The translations under genes and the position numbers were made by a program. Of a stretch of DNA of 64,000 nucleotides, positions 33,717 through 43,748 are shown piece after piece. The stretch covers positions 538,084 to 602,083 of the forward strand of contig NZ_KB849766.1 of the NCBI RefSeq assembly GCF_000369005.1, read 5' to 3'. The stretch is from Acinetobacter beijerinckii CIP 110307. GTDB lineage: Bacteria; Pseudomonadota; Gammaproteobacteria; Pseudomonadales; Moraxellaceae. Numbering within the stretch: position 1 is the first letter of the stretch; every line of letters begins with the position of its first letter. The notes beneath the pieces were generated by a model that was not told where the DNA came from, searched no databases, and saw only the letters and a list, made by a program, of their open reading frames with translations.

Positions 33717-35795
33717 TTATTTAATTGCTTCAAGCAACGTATGCTGTGCATTATGCGGAGCTTCACCCTCTGCTGGTTTTGCACGCTCCCAAACGCCATC
33801 ACCTTGTAATAACCAAGCTTGTTGATTGTCTTTAAGATAATTCAATAGACCAAGCTGATAAATACGTTTTTTTAATGTCGGCTCTTCAATTGGAAAACAT
33901 GCTTCTACACGATTAAATAGATTACGATCCATCCAATCTGCACTAGAACAATAGATTCGAGGGTTACCATTATTGCTGAAATAGTAAACACGTGTATGTT
34001 CTAAGAAACGCCCGACGATAGAACGCACACGAATATTTTCTGAAAGATTTGGTAAGCCAGGTCTTAAACAACAGATCGAACGAATAATCAAATCAATTTG
34101 TACACCAGCTTGAGAAGCTTCGTATAATTTATTGATCAGTTGAACTTCTGTTAATGCATTTACTTTAACAATAATTTGAGCAGGCTTACCCTCTTTAGCA
34201 TTCGCAATTTCGTCATCAATGAAATTAATGAGTTGGGCATGCAAAGTGAATGGAGCATGAAGAAGCTTTTTCGGCTTCGCCATTTTCCCCATTCCTGTTA
34301 ATTCCTGGAAAATACGATGTACATCTTCACAAATATCTTTATCTGTAGTCATCAAACCATAGTCGGTATAAATACGTGCATTAGTCGCATGGTAATTACC
34401 CGTACCTAAATGAACATAACGAATCAGTTTGTTGTTTTCACGGCGCACCACCAAAATCATTTTGGCATGTGTTTTATATCCCACAATCCCGTATACAACC
34501 ACCGCACCTGCTTCTTGCAGTACATTGGCAACTTCAATATTTGACTCTTCATCAAAACGTGCACGTAATTCAATCACAGCCGTGACTTCTTTACCATTGC
34601 GTGCGGCTTCAGCTAGAACTTGTACGATTTCAGAGTCAGCGCCACTACGATATAGTGTTTGCTTAATCGCAAGTACTTGCGGATCACGAGCAGCCTCACG
34701 GAGCAATTGAATCACTGGTGCAAATGATTCAAAAGGATGGTGCAATAAAATATCTTGCTTCTGCATCGCTGCGAAAATACTTTCTGTTTTTTTAAATACT
34801 TTTGGTAGTACAGGTGTATGCGAATCATAACGTAAATGAGGACGTTTAAAATTTGAAAGTAAACGCGCTAAATTGACAGGCCCATCGACACGATACAGTT
34901 GTTCTTCATCTAAATGGAATTCATCAAGCAAATATTCATAAATATGTTTTGGACAATTATGTGTGACTTCTAAACGGACAGCACGACCAAAGCGACGTGA
35001 ACTCAACTCACCTTTCAAAGCTTTGGCTAAGTCTTCTACATCTTCATTTAAAGCTAAATCGGCATTCCGTGTGACACGGAATTGATAACAGCCAGTTGCT
35101 GTCATTCCTGGAAATAAATCAGAGACATGCTCATGAATAATGGCAGACAACATCACATGATGCTCTTTGCCATCGGTTAATTCATCAGGTAAACGGACTA
35201 CACGCGGTAAAGAGCGTGGCGCTGGTACAACTGCTAAATCAATTTGACGACCAAATGCATCTTTCCCTTCCAACGTCACAATAAAGTTTAAGCTTTTATT
35301 GACTAAACGCGGGAATGGATGAGCTGGATCTAGACTAATTGGTGTTAAGACGGGTGCAACTTGTTCTTGGAAGTATTTTTTAATCCATGCAGATTGTGCA
35401 GGGCTCAATTCACCTCGACGTAAGAAGCAAATATCTTCTTCACGAAGCTTAGGTAAAATTTCTTCATTTAAAATACGATACTGACGTTCTAATGCAGCAT
35501 GTGCTGTTTTTGATATTTGATCTAAAACTTGTTTAGGCGTCAACCCATCAGGTGTGCGACTTTCATTACCTAATGTCAGTTGCTCCATCATCCCCGCAAC
35601 ACGAATTTCAAAAAACTCATCTAAATTGCGTGAAAAAATAAGTAAAAAGTTCATCCGCTCTAAAAGTGGATGGAGTGGATCGACTGCCTGCTCAAGTACA
35701 CGAAGATGAAAATCGAGAATTGAAAGCTCACGATTTATATATCGATCATTGTAACTATATTCTATTGGCGCTGTTGTCGTCACTGCAGTATTCAT
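33717..35795 (-). CDS. ppk1: Polyphosphate kinase 1
   Basis: 692 residues from the ATG at 35793-35795 (AAGG six nucleotides upstream); a TTG ten codons earlier lacks a ribosome binding site. N-terminal domain: [20 protein letters not shown] and [19 protein letters not shown]. The catalytic phospholipase-D-like domains contain [10 protein letters not shown] and [20 protein letters not shown], with the His that is phosphorylated during catalysis, and [20 protein letters not shown]. The enzyme reversibly makes inorganic polyphosphate from ATP at the inner membrane. No ppx lies next to it, unlike in enterics. Confidence 0.96.
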   Translation of the reverse strand: MNTAVTTTAPIEYSYNDRYINRELSILDFHLRVLEQAVDPLHPLLERMNFLLIFSRNLDEFFEIRVAGMMEQLTLGNESRTPDGLTPKQVLDQISKTAHAALERQYRILNEEILPKLREEDICFLRRGELSPAQSAWIKKYFQEQVAPVLTPISLDPAHPFPRLVNKSLNFIVTLEGKDAFGRQIDLAVVPAPRSLPRVVRLPDELTDGKEHHVMLSAIIHEHVSDLFPGMTATGCYQFRVTRNADLALNEDVEDLAKALKGELSSRRFGRAVRLEVTHNCPKHIYEYLLDEFHLDEEQLYRVDGPVNLARLLSNFKRPHLRYDSHTPVLPKVFKKTESIFAAMQKQDILLHHPFESFAPVIQLLREAARDPQVLAIKQTLYRSGADSEIVQVLAEAARNGKEVTAVIELRARFDEESNIEVANVLQEAGAVVVYGIVGYKTHAKMILVVRRENNKLIRYVHLGTGNYHATNARIYTDYGLMTTDKDICEDVHRIFQELTGMGKMAKPKKLLHAPFTLHAQLINFIDDEIANAKEGKPAQIIVKVNALTEVQLINKLYEASQAGVQIDLIIRSICCLRPGLPNLSENIRVRSIVGRFLEHTRVYYFSNNGNPRIYCSSADWMDRNLFNRVEACFPIEEPTLKKRIYQLGLLNYLKDNQQAWLLQGDGVWERAKPAEGEAPHNAQHTLLEAIK

Positions 35796-35865
35796 ACCGA
35801 ACCTTGTTGCATTATCATTTATCAAGTTATGGATTTAGTATGCTGCAAAATTATGTCAATTTGGT

Positions 35866-35897
35866 AAAAAAGCCCAATAATTTTGGGCTTTTTTTAA
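35866..35897 (-). terminator. Intrinsic terminator of mtgA
   Basis: Stem AAAAAAGCCCA/TGGGCTTTTTT around a 7-nt loop just downstream of the mtgA stop on the minus strand. It insulates mtgA from ppk1. Confidence 0.85.
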
Positions 35898-35907
35898 ATT
35901 AAATGAC

Positions 35908-36582
35908 TTATTCAGGAATTTGAGTGCCATTCATATATTTTAAAATCACACGTTTGCGATATTGCAGTTTACGGTCATTACGATTGTCTTGATAATATTT
36001 AGGGTTAGGTAAAAGCGCGGCTAAAAAGGCGGCTTGTTCAGGCGTTAAACTTTTTGCACTTTTTCCATAATAGAATCGTGCTGCGGCTTCTACACCATAG
36101 ATATTTTTACCGAACTCAACAGAGTTCATATACACTTCTAAGATTCGGCGTTTTGACCACATTCGCTCCATCATCCAAGTTGCAACAGCTTCTTGCCCTT
36201 TACGAATAAATGAACGCTGATTATATAAAAATAAGTTTTTTGCGAGCTGTTGAGAAATGGTTGAACCTCCAGCGACCACCTCACCTTTTTCATTATTACG
36301 CTCTAATGCATGTTGAATACCAGCCCAATCAAAACCATGATGATGAATAAATTTTGCATCTTCACCTGCTAAAATCGCATGCTTAAAATTATTGCTAATA
36401 TCATCATAATCACGCCACTGTTGTTTAATTGGATTAAAATCTGTCAAATAATCTAATCGCATAAACATTGTTGTTTCAACAGGATGAGTTCTCCACCATA
36501 CTAAACTACTAAAAATCCATAACTGAATCAGTAGAATAACACCGAGAACCAACATTACTGCGCGTGCTAAAAAGGCTTTCAT
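35908..36582 (-). CDS. mtgA: Monofunctional peptidoglycan glycosyltransferase
   Basis: 224 residues from the ATG at 36580-36582, which has GGAGAG ten nucleotides upstream; an ATG six codons earlier (36600) has no such site. One N-terminal membrane helix ([20 protein letters not shown]) anchors a family GT51 domain: catalytic Glu in [63 protein letters not shown] and [20 protein letters not shown]. It polymerises lipid II into glycan strands in the periplasm without a transpeptidase domain. Confidence 0.95.
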   Translation of the reverse strand: MKAFLARAVMLVLGVILLIQLWIFSSLVWWRTHPVETTMFMRLDYLTDFNPIKQQWRDYDDISNNFKHAILAGEDAKFIHHHGFDWAGIQHALERNNEKGEVVAGGSTISQQLAKNLFLYNQRSFIRKGQEAVATWMMERMWSKRRILEVYMNSVEFGKNIYGVEAAARFYYGKSAKSLTPEQAAFLAALLPNPKYYQDNRNDRKLQYRKRVILKYMNGTQIPE

Positions 36583-36654
36583 TAAAGTGCATCTCTCCAT
36601 CGTGCAACAAATTCATGCTAAGCTATTTTTTACATCAATAACTAGCGCAAATAT

Positions 36655-37461
36655 ATGACTGAAACGACTCCACCACAAATTAATCAAAAAATACAGATAC
36701 AAACTTGGTGGTTCACTGCGGTACTGATTGCAGTCAATGTCGGATTATTTGGCTGGCAAATTCTTTCAGGTGTGAATATTACCGACCCTTCACCTGTAGA
36801 TGCAATTGCTTGGGGAGCAGATTTTACTCCACTGACCTTTTTAGGGCAGCCTGAACGTTTATTTAGCAGTATGTTTTTCCATTTCGGTCTCATTCATTTA
36901 ATGCTAAATATGTGGGCGCTTTATATCTTCGGTAGCGTAGCAGAACAACTATTTGGTCGAGTTTATTATATTGGTTTATATTTTCTCGCGGGTTTGATGG
37001 GAAGTGTCCTGTCTAGTTATCTCACGATTCGTGATGGTTATGCCTTATTGCAACACTTTGATCCTAAGCTACTTCCTCACATTAGTGCAGGTGCTTCTGG
37101 AGCAGTGATGGGTTTAGGTGCGGCGTTGACAGCAATTTCCCTGTTCCCAAGATTACCGCAGTTACGTTTTTGGCTCGATAAAAAATCATTATTGATGGTG
37201 ATGGGTATCAACCTTATTTTTGGTTTTACCGTTTCAGGTATTAATAATGCAGCGCATATTGGTGGCATGATTATGGGGGCTTTGCTCGCCAGCACATGGT
37301 ACTTGAGTCAAAAATCGCGAAGTAAATCGCTATTTCAAATGATTTCACTTATCTTAGGTAGCGTATTACTCGGTGCATTTTACTTTTATTGTACTCAACT
37401 TAGTACAGGACTCACCCCGTTATGGAGTGAAATCCTGCGCCAGAATCAACTTGGGTTTTAA
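36655..37461 (+). CDS. Rhomboid-family intramembrane serine protease (first of two)
   Basis: 268 residues, six to seven membrane helices. GFHFGLIHLMLNMWALY-type loop (FHFGLIHLMLNMWALYIFG) supplies the oxyanion His/Asn. The nucleophile is in SAGASGAVMGLGAAL (GASG) and the base His in NNAAHIGGMIMGALL. All catalytic residues are present, so it is predicted active. Its substrate is unknown. Divergent from mtgA. It ends overlapping the stop codon of the convergent ABC permease gene by about 3 nt, an extreme convergent overlap with no terminator. Confidence 0.9.
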   Translation: MTETTPPQINQKIQIQTWWFTAVLIAVNVGLFGWQILSGVNITDPSPVDAIAWGADFTPLTFLGQPERLFSSMFFHFGLIHLMLNMWALYIFGSVAEQLFGRVYYIGLYFLAGLMGSVLSSYLTIRDGYALLQHFDPKLLPHISAGASGAVMGLGAALTAISLFPRLPQLRFWLDKKSLLMVMGINLIFGFTVSGINNAAHIGGMIMGALLASTWYLSQKSRSKSLFQMISLILGSVLLGAFYFYCTQLSTGLTPLWSEILRQNQLGF

Positions 37462-39944
37462 GATTGATTCATTTCTCTTAAACTTTGCAAAGGTGGAATA
37501 TCGCATAAATAACTCAAGCGATAACGCCCAATTAAAGTACAAACAATCATCATACTCAAAGGTAAAATCAACCAAATTTCAGGATGCAATTGCATTGCCA
37601 TTTGCATCTTATAACTCGCAATTGCACTAATCACCTCAGCAAAAAGACAGGCAACAATACCTGACAATAATCCGATAAAGCCAATTTCCAAACTTAACAT
37701 CTGCTTTAATTTTTTCTTGGCGACACCAAAAGAACGCAATAGTGCGACCTCTTTACGGCGCTCATCCATCAAGACATTCAAACATGCGATCAATACCAAT
37801 ATCCCAGATAAACCAACCAGCATTGCGAGTACTGTGACAATTTGCACCAAGACATTCATAAGTCGCTTCACTTCATCCAACACACGTCCCACATCAATAA
37901 ATACGGTATTGGAATACTGCTGAATCAATTGCACCATTTTTGTTTGATCAGTCGGTGGTACATAAAAACTCCCCAAATAACTACCAGCATTTTCATCCAT
38001 CGTTTGAGGAGAAAAGATAAAGAAGAAATTCGGACTAAAGCTTTCCCATTCGACAGAACGCAAGTTAATAACGGTGGCTTGTAATGTTCCCTCAGGCAAA
38101 CTGAAACTTAATTGGTCACCTATTTTTATTCCCAACTCAGTTGCTAATTTTTCTTCTACTGAAACTTGACCAGTTTGAGTAAAGTTTGAACGCCCCTGAG
38201 TAATGAGATTATCTTTCGGATAATGCGCTGCCTGAGTCAGATTGAGTTCACGTCGTAATGAGTTACTTTGTTTAATCAATTCTGGCGTAAAAGCTTCGCC
38301 ATTTTTAGCCACTAACCGTCCACGAATATTGGGATAAAGCGGCGTTGACTGCCATTTATTTTGTTCAAGTTGTTGTTTGAACTGTGGCATGTCAAATGGT
38401 GGTAATCCATAGACAAACTGATTTGGTGTACCTTCAGGCAACTGTTGTTGCCAGCGCTCAAGTAAATCAGTTCTTAAAACACTCAGCACTGTAATTAAAC
38501 TCAATCCTAGCGCAAGTGCAGTAATCTGAAGTGCAGTTTGATGCGGTATACGAACATAAGCAGATAATGGATGTTTTAACTGTTTAATCGCTTTTAATAA
38601 CAACCAAATGACAAGATATAACAGCGCGCAAAGCGCAAGAATCGCAGTGAGAACCATTAAGCTAAGGGTTAAATTATCGCTCAGCACTAAACTAAACACC
38701 ACAAGACTCAGCACACCTACAGTAAACATAGTGAAATAGGATTTACGTGAACGCTCTTGCTGACGGATCACACGTATAGGTGGTGTATTTAGTAACTCCC
38801 AGATACTAGGCAAAATAAAACCAATCAATACCATTACACTTGTAAAAATCGCTATTGGTAAAGCCATCAGTAAATCAAGTACCGCAAAACTCATTTCTAA
38901 CTGTGGAATGAGTTGCAGCATTAATTGCAACAGACCATAACCTAAAGCAATACCAATCAGACTTCCCAACACAATAGACAATGCGCTCACAATGCCTAAA
39001 AGCGCGATATAAGCAAATAAAATTTGTCGCTTGCTTGCACCCAAACAACGCATCAAAGCAATATGATCTTGATTTTGTTGTACATAACGTTGACTTGTTA
39101 AGGCAATCGCAATACCACAGAGTAAAATAGTTAATAAATTGGCAAGCTGTAAGAAAGTATCCAAATTTTCAATCGGTTTCATTAATCGAGTATTCGACTG
39201 ACTCGCATCTCTAAGCTTTAATGATGTTTGCTCGCTATTTTCGATTTGTTGCTCTTTTTCTGATTCCGTTTTGAGATCATGATTTGTTTCTTGCTTAAAT
39301 ATCTTCTTATATGTCTCAACTTGTTCAGGTTCGCCTGCCATCAATAATCGATATTCAATGCGACTTCCCACTTGAACCGCATTGGTTTTGGCAATATCCG
39401 CTTGATGAATAATCACGGTCGGAGAAAAACCAGAAAAGCCTAATTCTTGGTTTGAATCATGCTCAATAACACCTGTCACTTTAAACTGACCATCAGCAAT
39501 CGCAACTTGATCACCAACTTTTACTTTCAATAAATCAATTGCTCTTGGGCTTAACCACACCTGCCCTTGTTGGATTGATTGAGCCCTTGGCTTTATTTCT
39601 AATTTACCGCGTAAAGGAAAATGCTCATCAACTGCTTTCACATTGACCATAACAAACTGATCTTGTGTATGTGCCATAGAGCCAAATAAAGTTACTGGCG
39701 CTTGCTTGAGTTTGAGCTTTTCTGCTTGTTGCTGCCAGTTTAACTGTATTGGATCGTTATCAGATAAAACGAGATCAGCACCTAACATTTCAGCCGCTTG
39801 AAGCGTGACAGCATTTTGAACTTGCGTATTACTAAATTTTAATGCTGTAGTGGCACTGATTGCTAAGGACAAGGCAATTATTAGTAAATACAATCCACCT
39901 GTTCGAAAACTTTGCAGAAGTAAAGGTTTGAGGACTGAACTCAT
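37458..39944 (-). CDS. ybbP: ABC transporter permease, YbbP type (FtsX-like repeats)
   Basis: 828 residues from the ATG at 39942-39944, which has a consensus AGGAGG and overlaps the ATPase stop by the ATGA tetranucleotide; a longer frame to 40010 is not credible. Layout: N-terminal helix (TGGLYLLIIALSLAISATTA), MacB-like periplasmic domain, three helices (LANLLTILLCGIAIALTSQR onward), further helices in the middle, a second periplasmic domain, then a C-terminal FtsX block with NVLMDERRKEVALLRSFGVA. This is the YbbP architecture of duplicated FtsX units. E. coli has the same tesA/ybbA/ybbP arrangement. Exported ligand unknown; probably envelope lipid or lipoprotein handling. Confidence 0.88.
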   Translation of the reverse strand: MSSVLKPLLLQSFRTGGLYLLIIALSLAISATTALKFSNTQVQNAVTLQAAEMLGADLVLSDNDPIQLNWQQQAEKLKLKQAPVTLFGSMAHTQDQFVMVNVKAVDEHFPLRGKLEIKPRAQSIQQGQVWLSPRAIDLLKVKVGDQVAIADGQFKVTGVIEHDSNQELGFSGFSPTVIIHQADIAKTNAVQVGSRIEYRLLMAGEPEQVETYKKIFKQETNHDLKTESEKEQQIENSEQTSLKLRDASQSNTRLMKPIENLDTFLQLANLLTILLCGIAIALTSQRYVQQNQDHIALMRCLGASKRQILFAYIALLGIVSALSIVLGSLIGIALGYGLLQLMLQLIPQLEMSFAVLDLLMALPIAIFTSVMVLIGFILPSIWELLNTPPIRVIRQQERSRKSYFTMFTVGVLSLVVFSLVLSDNLTLSLMVLTAILALCALLYLVIWLLLKAIKQLKHPLSAYVRIPHQTALQITALALGLSLITVLSVLRTDLLERWQQQLPEGTPNQFVYGLPPFDMPQFKQQLEQNKWQSTPLYPNIRGRLVAKNGEAFTPELIKQSNSLRRELNLTQAAHYPKDNLITQGRSNFTQTGQVSVEEKLATELGIKIGDQLSFSLPEGTLQATVINLRSVEWESFSPNFFFIFSPQTMDENAGSYLGSFYVPPTDQTKMVQLIQQYSNTVFIDVGRVLDEVKRLMNVLVQIVTVLAMLVGLSGILVLIACLNVLMDERRKEVALLRSFGVAKKKLKQMLSLEIGFIGLLSGIVACLFAEVISAIASYKMQMAMQLHPEIWLILPLSMMIVCTLIGRYRLSYLCDIPPLQSLREMNQS

Positions 39945-40645
39945 GTCGCCTCCTGTACTTTTACAATTTCTTGGATTTGACCATCGACCAGTTTTACATG
40001 GCGTTGACACATGTTTGCTAAACTCTGATCATGTGTGACCAAAATAAGTGTTGTGCCCAATTCTCTATTTAAATCAAATAATAACTGTTCAATTTCTTCT
40101 GCCGTTTGTCCGTCTAAATTTCCTGTAGGTTCATCCGCAAAAATAATTTTAGGCTCAGCAATCAATGCACGAGCAATTGCAACACGTTGTTGCTCACCAC
40201 CAGAGAGAACTTTTGGGGTTTGCTGCGCCTGACGAACCAAACCAACACGTTCTAGCCATGCCAGTGCTTTTTGTTCGGCTTGTTTAAAATCAAAATTCGG
40301 TTGCAAGCGTAGCGGTAACATTACATTTTCTAATGCACTCAACTGTGGTAAAAGTTGAAAGGATTGAAATACGAAGCCAATATTTTGTAAGCGGACTTCG
40401 GCACGTTGTTCTTCTGTTAATGTATGCACCGCTTTTTCACACACCCACAACTCACCAATACTTGGTCGATCAAGGGTTGCTAAAATACCCAATAGAGTTG
40501 ATTTCCCTGAGCCTGAGCGACCTGTAATTGCAATCTGTTCACCTGAGTAAATATCTAAATCAATATCTTTTAAGATCGTTAAAGTTTGCTGATTGATTTG
40601 AATATTTTGTGTAACTTTTCGGGCAGAAATAATCGGTTGTGGCAT
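39941..40645 (-). CDS. ybbA: ABC transporter ATP-binding protein, YbbA type
   Basis: 234 residues of the MacB/LolD clade. Walker A GRSGSGKST, Q-loop in IGFVFQSFQLLPQLSALENV, signature LSGGEQQRVAIARAL, Walker B KIIFADEPTG and H-loop LILVTHDQ. Pairs with the adjacent YbbP-like permease through the ATGA overlap. Divergent from tesA, with 36 nt between the two start codons, so the promoters must be back to back or overlapping. Confidence 0.92.
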   Translation of the reverse strand: MPQPIISARKVTQNIQINQQTLTILKDIDLDIYSGEQIAITGRSGSGKSTLLGILATLDRPSIGELWVCEKAVHTLTEEQRAEVRLQNIGFVFQSFQLLPQLSALENVMLPLRLQPNFDFKQAEQKALAWLERVGLVRQAQQTPKVLSGGEQQRVAIARALIAEPKIIFADEPTGNLDGQTAEEIEQLLFDLNRELGTTLILVTHDQSLANMCQRHVKLVDGQIQEIVKVQEAT

Positions 40646-40681
40646 GATGTCACGTATCCTTTAGGACAAATTTAAAGTGCT

Positions 40682-41311
40682 ATGCAAATATCTAAAGTCA
40701 TCTTGTTTACGTCTAAATTACTCGCAACCATAACGATTTGCTTAGTACCGACAATCGTTTCTGCAAAGACTATTTTAGTATTGGGTGATAGCCTGAGTGC
40801 AGGTTATGGTATAGATGCAAAACAAGGTTGGGTTAACTTATTACAACAACGTTTAGACCAACAGTATCCGAAAAAACATAAGGTGGTCAATGCAAGTGTC
40901 AGTGGTGAAACAACCAGTGGTGCGCTTGCAAGGCTGCCGAAATTATTAACAACTTACAAACCAGATGTGGTTGTGATTGAACTCGGCGGCAATGATGGTT
41001 TACGTGGACAACCGCCACAAATGATCCAAAAAAACTTAGCTCAATTAGTTCAACTCAGCCAAAAACAAAAAGCGACAGTTTTACTATTCGGTATGAAAAT
41101 ACCACCTAATTACGGTAGCGCATATAGCAATGCTTTTGAAAATAATTATAAAGTTGTAAGCCAGAAATATAAAATTAAGCTATTACCCTTTTTCTTAGAA
41201 GGCGTCGCTGGGCAAAAAGCGTTGATTCAAAATGATCAGATTCATCCGAATGCCAAAGCGCAGCCAATTATGCTGAATTTAGCTTATCCCTATATCAAAG
41301 CTGTTTTGTAG
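40682..41311 (+). CDS. tesA: Periplasmic GDSL esterase TesA (acyl-CoA thioesterase I/lysophospholipase L1)
   Basis: 209 residues with a signal peptide (LLATITICLVPTIVSA). SGNH-hydrolase blocks: ILVLGDSLSAGYGI (catalytic S37), VVNASVSGETTSGALARL (Gly), VIELGGNDGLRG (Asn) and DQIHPNAKAQ (catalytic D185, H188). A multifunctional esterase, thioesterase and lysophospholipase acting in the periplasm. Same divergent arrangement with ybbA as in E. coli. Confidence 0.93.
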   Translation: MQISKVILFTSKLLATITICLVPTIVSAKTILVLGDSLSAGYGIDAKQGWVNLLQQRLDQQYPKKHKVVNASVSGETTSGALARLPKLLTTYKPDVVVIELGGNDGLRGQPPQMIQKNLAQLVQLSQKQKATVLLFGMKIPPNYGSAYSNAFENNYKVVSQKYKIKLLPFFLEGVAGQKALIQNDQIHPNAKAQPIMLNLAYPYIKAVL

Positions 41312-41334
41312 TTGAGCTAGCTCTTACACAGATT

Positions 41335-41772
41335 TCATTTTATTTTTTTAGAAAAGTAAATCACACGTTCGGTTTCTTGAAATCCCAAAGCCTTATGCAT
41401 GGCTTGACCAACTAGATTATCAACGGCTGTGTCTGAAGCAAACTCAGTACAAGCAAACTGAGTTGCCCATTGCTCTGCTTGTCGGATCAAATTCGTGGCA
41501 ACTCCCAGACGGCGAAATTCGGAACAAACATAAATTCCCTCTAAATAAGCAACAGGCGAAGTTTCGGTTCCGTTCACATATTCATGTCGAATAGAAGCTT
41601 CAAGCATGGCGACTGCTTGATTATTAGAGTATGCCATTAATTGCAAAGTTTGTTTTTCTGCAAGTAGCTGACGCATTTCTATCAAATGTGCGTCTTCAGT
41701 ATTTGGCCAAAGTAAAATTCTTAATCTTAACCAATCTGCCAATAACGGCTCAGATACCGATAAAATTTTCAT
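41335..41772 (-). CDS. aac(6')-I: Aminoglycoside 6'-N-acetyltransferase, AAC(6')-I family
   Basis: 145 residues, single GNAT domain. The central stretch AMLEASIRHEYVNGTETSPV, then YLEGIYVCSEFRRLGVATNL (acetyl-CoA loop RRLGVA), FACTEFASDTAVDN and MHKALGFQETERVIYFSKKI agree closely with the chromosomal AAC(6')-I enzymes of Acinetobacter (such as the AAC(6')-Ig group), from recall. These acetylate the 6'-amino group of amikacin, tobramycin and kanamycin and are intrinsic to several non-baumannii species. The N-terminus MKILSVSEPLLADWLRLRIL fits the family start. Which variant this is cannot be told without comparison, and expression level decides resistance. Confidence 0.88.
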   Translation of the reverse strand: MKILSVSEPLLADWLRLRILLWPNTEDAHLIEMRQLLAEKQTLQLMAYSNNQAVAMLEASIRHEYVNGTETSPVAYLEGIYVCSEFRRLGVATNLIRQAEQWATQFACTEFASDTAVDNLVGQAMHKALGFQETERVIYFSKKIK

Positions 41773-41841
41773 AATAGAAAACGCTATTATTGATTTTAAA
41801 TCATTAAAATTTGTATCAAAACGAATAACATATAAAATTGA

Positions 41842-41862
41842 TGGCTAGTGTAAAACTAGCCA
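41842..41862 (-). terminator. Hairpin after the carbonic anhydrase gene
   Basis: Seven-bp stem TGGCTAG/CTAGCCA with a 7-nt loop, followed on the minus strand by only a short T-rich stretch. Confidence 0.5.
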
Positions 41863-41868
41863 AAACAA

Positions 41869-42495
41869 TTAAAAATCAAAGAAAATAACTTCACCAGATT
41901 CCAGCGAATATTCTGCTCCAACCACAATCATCTTGCCTTTTTCAATCAGGCTTTCTAAAACGGCTGAACCATGACGTAACTGATTCACAGAAGCAAATAC
42001 ATTTGAACGCACTGCATGAGCAGATAATTTTTTCAAATCATCTTTTAACTCAGTTTGCATTAAAATTTCTACTGAAGGGCGAACACGATTTACAATCGAC
42101 ATTAAGTTCGAAGAAGGAGCTTGATCAGGATGCTTTAAGGTATCGATAGTTGCCTGAATTGCACCACAATGACTATGACCTAATACCACTACCACTGCAC
42201 AATCATAACGCTCAGCAGCGAACTCAACGCTACCGACTTGTGAAGGTGCAACAATATTACCTGCCACACGGATAACGAATAAATCACCTAAACCTTGATC
42301 AAATACCATTTCGGCAGGTACACGTGAATCAGAACAACCTAAAACAATTGCAAAAGGATTTTGTTCACTTGCCATCTCGGCGCGCTCTTGGTGAGTGAGC
42401 AACTTTTGTTGAGTTGCTTCCCCTTTCACAAAACGAGCATTACCAGCTTTTAAACGTTCTAGAGCTTCTTGGGCAGTGAGCATGCGTACATCCAT
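41869..42495 (-). CDS. Beta-class carbonic anhydrase
   Basis: 208 residues. The zinc site is complete: CSDSR (C54, D56, R58) and GHSHCGA (H107, C110), with the following IRVAGN motif. It interconverts CO2 and bicarbonate in the cytoplasm. No signal peptide, so not a periplasmic form. The start ATG at 42493-42495 is preferred, with a second Met four codons in. Monocistronic. Confidence 0.95.
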   Translation of the reverse strand: MDVRMLTAQEALERLKAGNARFVKGEATQQKLLTHQERAEMASEQNPFAIVLGCSDSRVPAEMVFDQGLGDLFVIRVAGNIVAPSQVGSVEFAAERYDCAVVVVLGHSHCGAIQATIDTLKHPDQAPSSNLMSIVNRVRPSVEILMQTELKDDLKKLSAHAVRSNVFASVNQLRHGSAVLESLIEKGKMIVVGAEYSLESGEVIFFDF

Positions 42496-42718
42496 CTATG
42501 ATTAACATGAGCAAATAGTTTAATGTGCACATGTTCGAAAGTCACTGACAAAAAATAGAAACTATCATTATTGATGAATAATCTTTTAATCAGTTAAATC
42601 GTGGAAAATTTATGATTTCATTGGCAAGAATTTCCATACATCTGTAGATTATGCAAATGACTCCAATACAAACTTCCACAATAATCAATTGGTTTAAAAA
42701 TAAATCAAGGACAGAACA

Positions 42719-43723
42719 ATGACTACTCTATTTAGCTTGCCCATTCGTAAAACATTAACCGCCACATTACTTTCATTTAGTCTAGCAACTTTTGCCATCA
42801 GCACCACTCAAGCGGCTGAAATCGAGATGAGCTTCCAAAATGTGTTACAACAAGAACGAGCTTGGGCAGGATTGCAAAGTAAAACAATCAAAGTGGGTGA
42901 TATTACTTGGTCTTATAGTGAAGGCGGACAGGCTGGAAAACCAATTGTTGTCTTAATCCATGGTTTAGCTGGTAGCCGTGATAACTGGAACCGAGTGGCT
43001 CGTGCATTAACCGCAAACTATCATGTTGTCATTCCTGATTTACCTGCAAGTGGAGAGACTCAAGTCCCGAAAGATTTCGATTACTCGGTTCCAAACGTCA
43101 CGGAAAAATTACGTCGATTTATTGAAGCTGCGAACTTAACGGGTCCTGCTCATGTTGCAGGGCATTCATTAGGTGGCTCTATTGCGATGCTTTATGCCGG
43201 TCAGTATCCATTTGAAACCAAAAGCCTATTCTTAATTGATGCTGCGGGTGTTTATAAGTCAGCAACAACCCCTTATTTAAAAGACCCAAATCAAGTTAAG
43301 AATATGATCGTAAGTAAGAAAGGCGATTTCAATTTCTTAATGCAGCAAGCCATGCATACCCCACCATTTATTCCAAAAGAAATTGCGCAAGCGCAAGAAA
43401 AAATGATGATCGCCCAATCCGAACAAACCCAAAAAATGGTTGATCAAATCATTGCCTTGAATAAGCTCTACACACCAGATTCATTTGCATTACTTGCGAG
43501 ATCAATTGATGCTCCAACGCTGATTTTATGGGGTAAACAAGATAAAATTATTAATGTTGAAGTTGCACCTGAGTTAAAATCTCTGCTGAAGAATGCTCAA
43601 GCACCTGTGATCTTAGATAATGTTGGCCATATGCCAATTTTAGAAGCAGATCAATTGGTGGTTCAACAATACTTGCCATTCTTGAATAAAGTGCAAACAC
43701 AAAAGCCTGCAACGGCACCTTAA
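42719..43723 (+). CDS. Exported alpha/beta hydrolase (lipase/esterase-like)
   Basis: 334 residues with a signal peptide (TLTATLLSFSLATFAISTTQ, cleaved near AA-EI). The alpha/beta hydrolase fold is clear: VVLIHGLAGSRDNWNRVARA supplies the oxyanion HG, the nucleophile is in AGHSLGGSIAMLYAG, the Asp in LILWGKQDKIINVE and the His in LDNVGHMPILEAD. Resembles the cold-active Lip/esterase proteins of Moraxellaceae rather than the LipA/foldase class. RBS AAGGACAG lies just before the ATG. The next gene follows after 25 nt and is probably cotranscribed. Confidence 0.88.
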   Translation: MTTLFSLPIRKTLTATLLSFSLATFAISTTQAAEIEMSFQNVLQQERAWAGLQSKTIKVGDITWSYSEGGQAGKPIVVLIHGLAGSRDNWNRVARALTANYHVVIPDLPASGETQVPKDFDYSVPNVTEKLRRFIEAANLTGPAHVAGHSLGGSIAMLYAGQYPFETKSLFLIDAAGVYKSATTPYLKDPNQVKNMIVSKKGDFNFLMQQAMHTPPFIPKEIAQAQEKMMIAQSEQTQKMVDQIIALNKLYTPDSFALLARSIDAPTLILWGKQDKIINVEVAPELKSLLKNAQAPVILDNVGHMPILEADQLVVQQYLPFLNKVQTQKPATAP

Positions 43724-43748
43724 AATTTAAGCAATAATTTGAGTCTTT

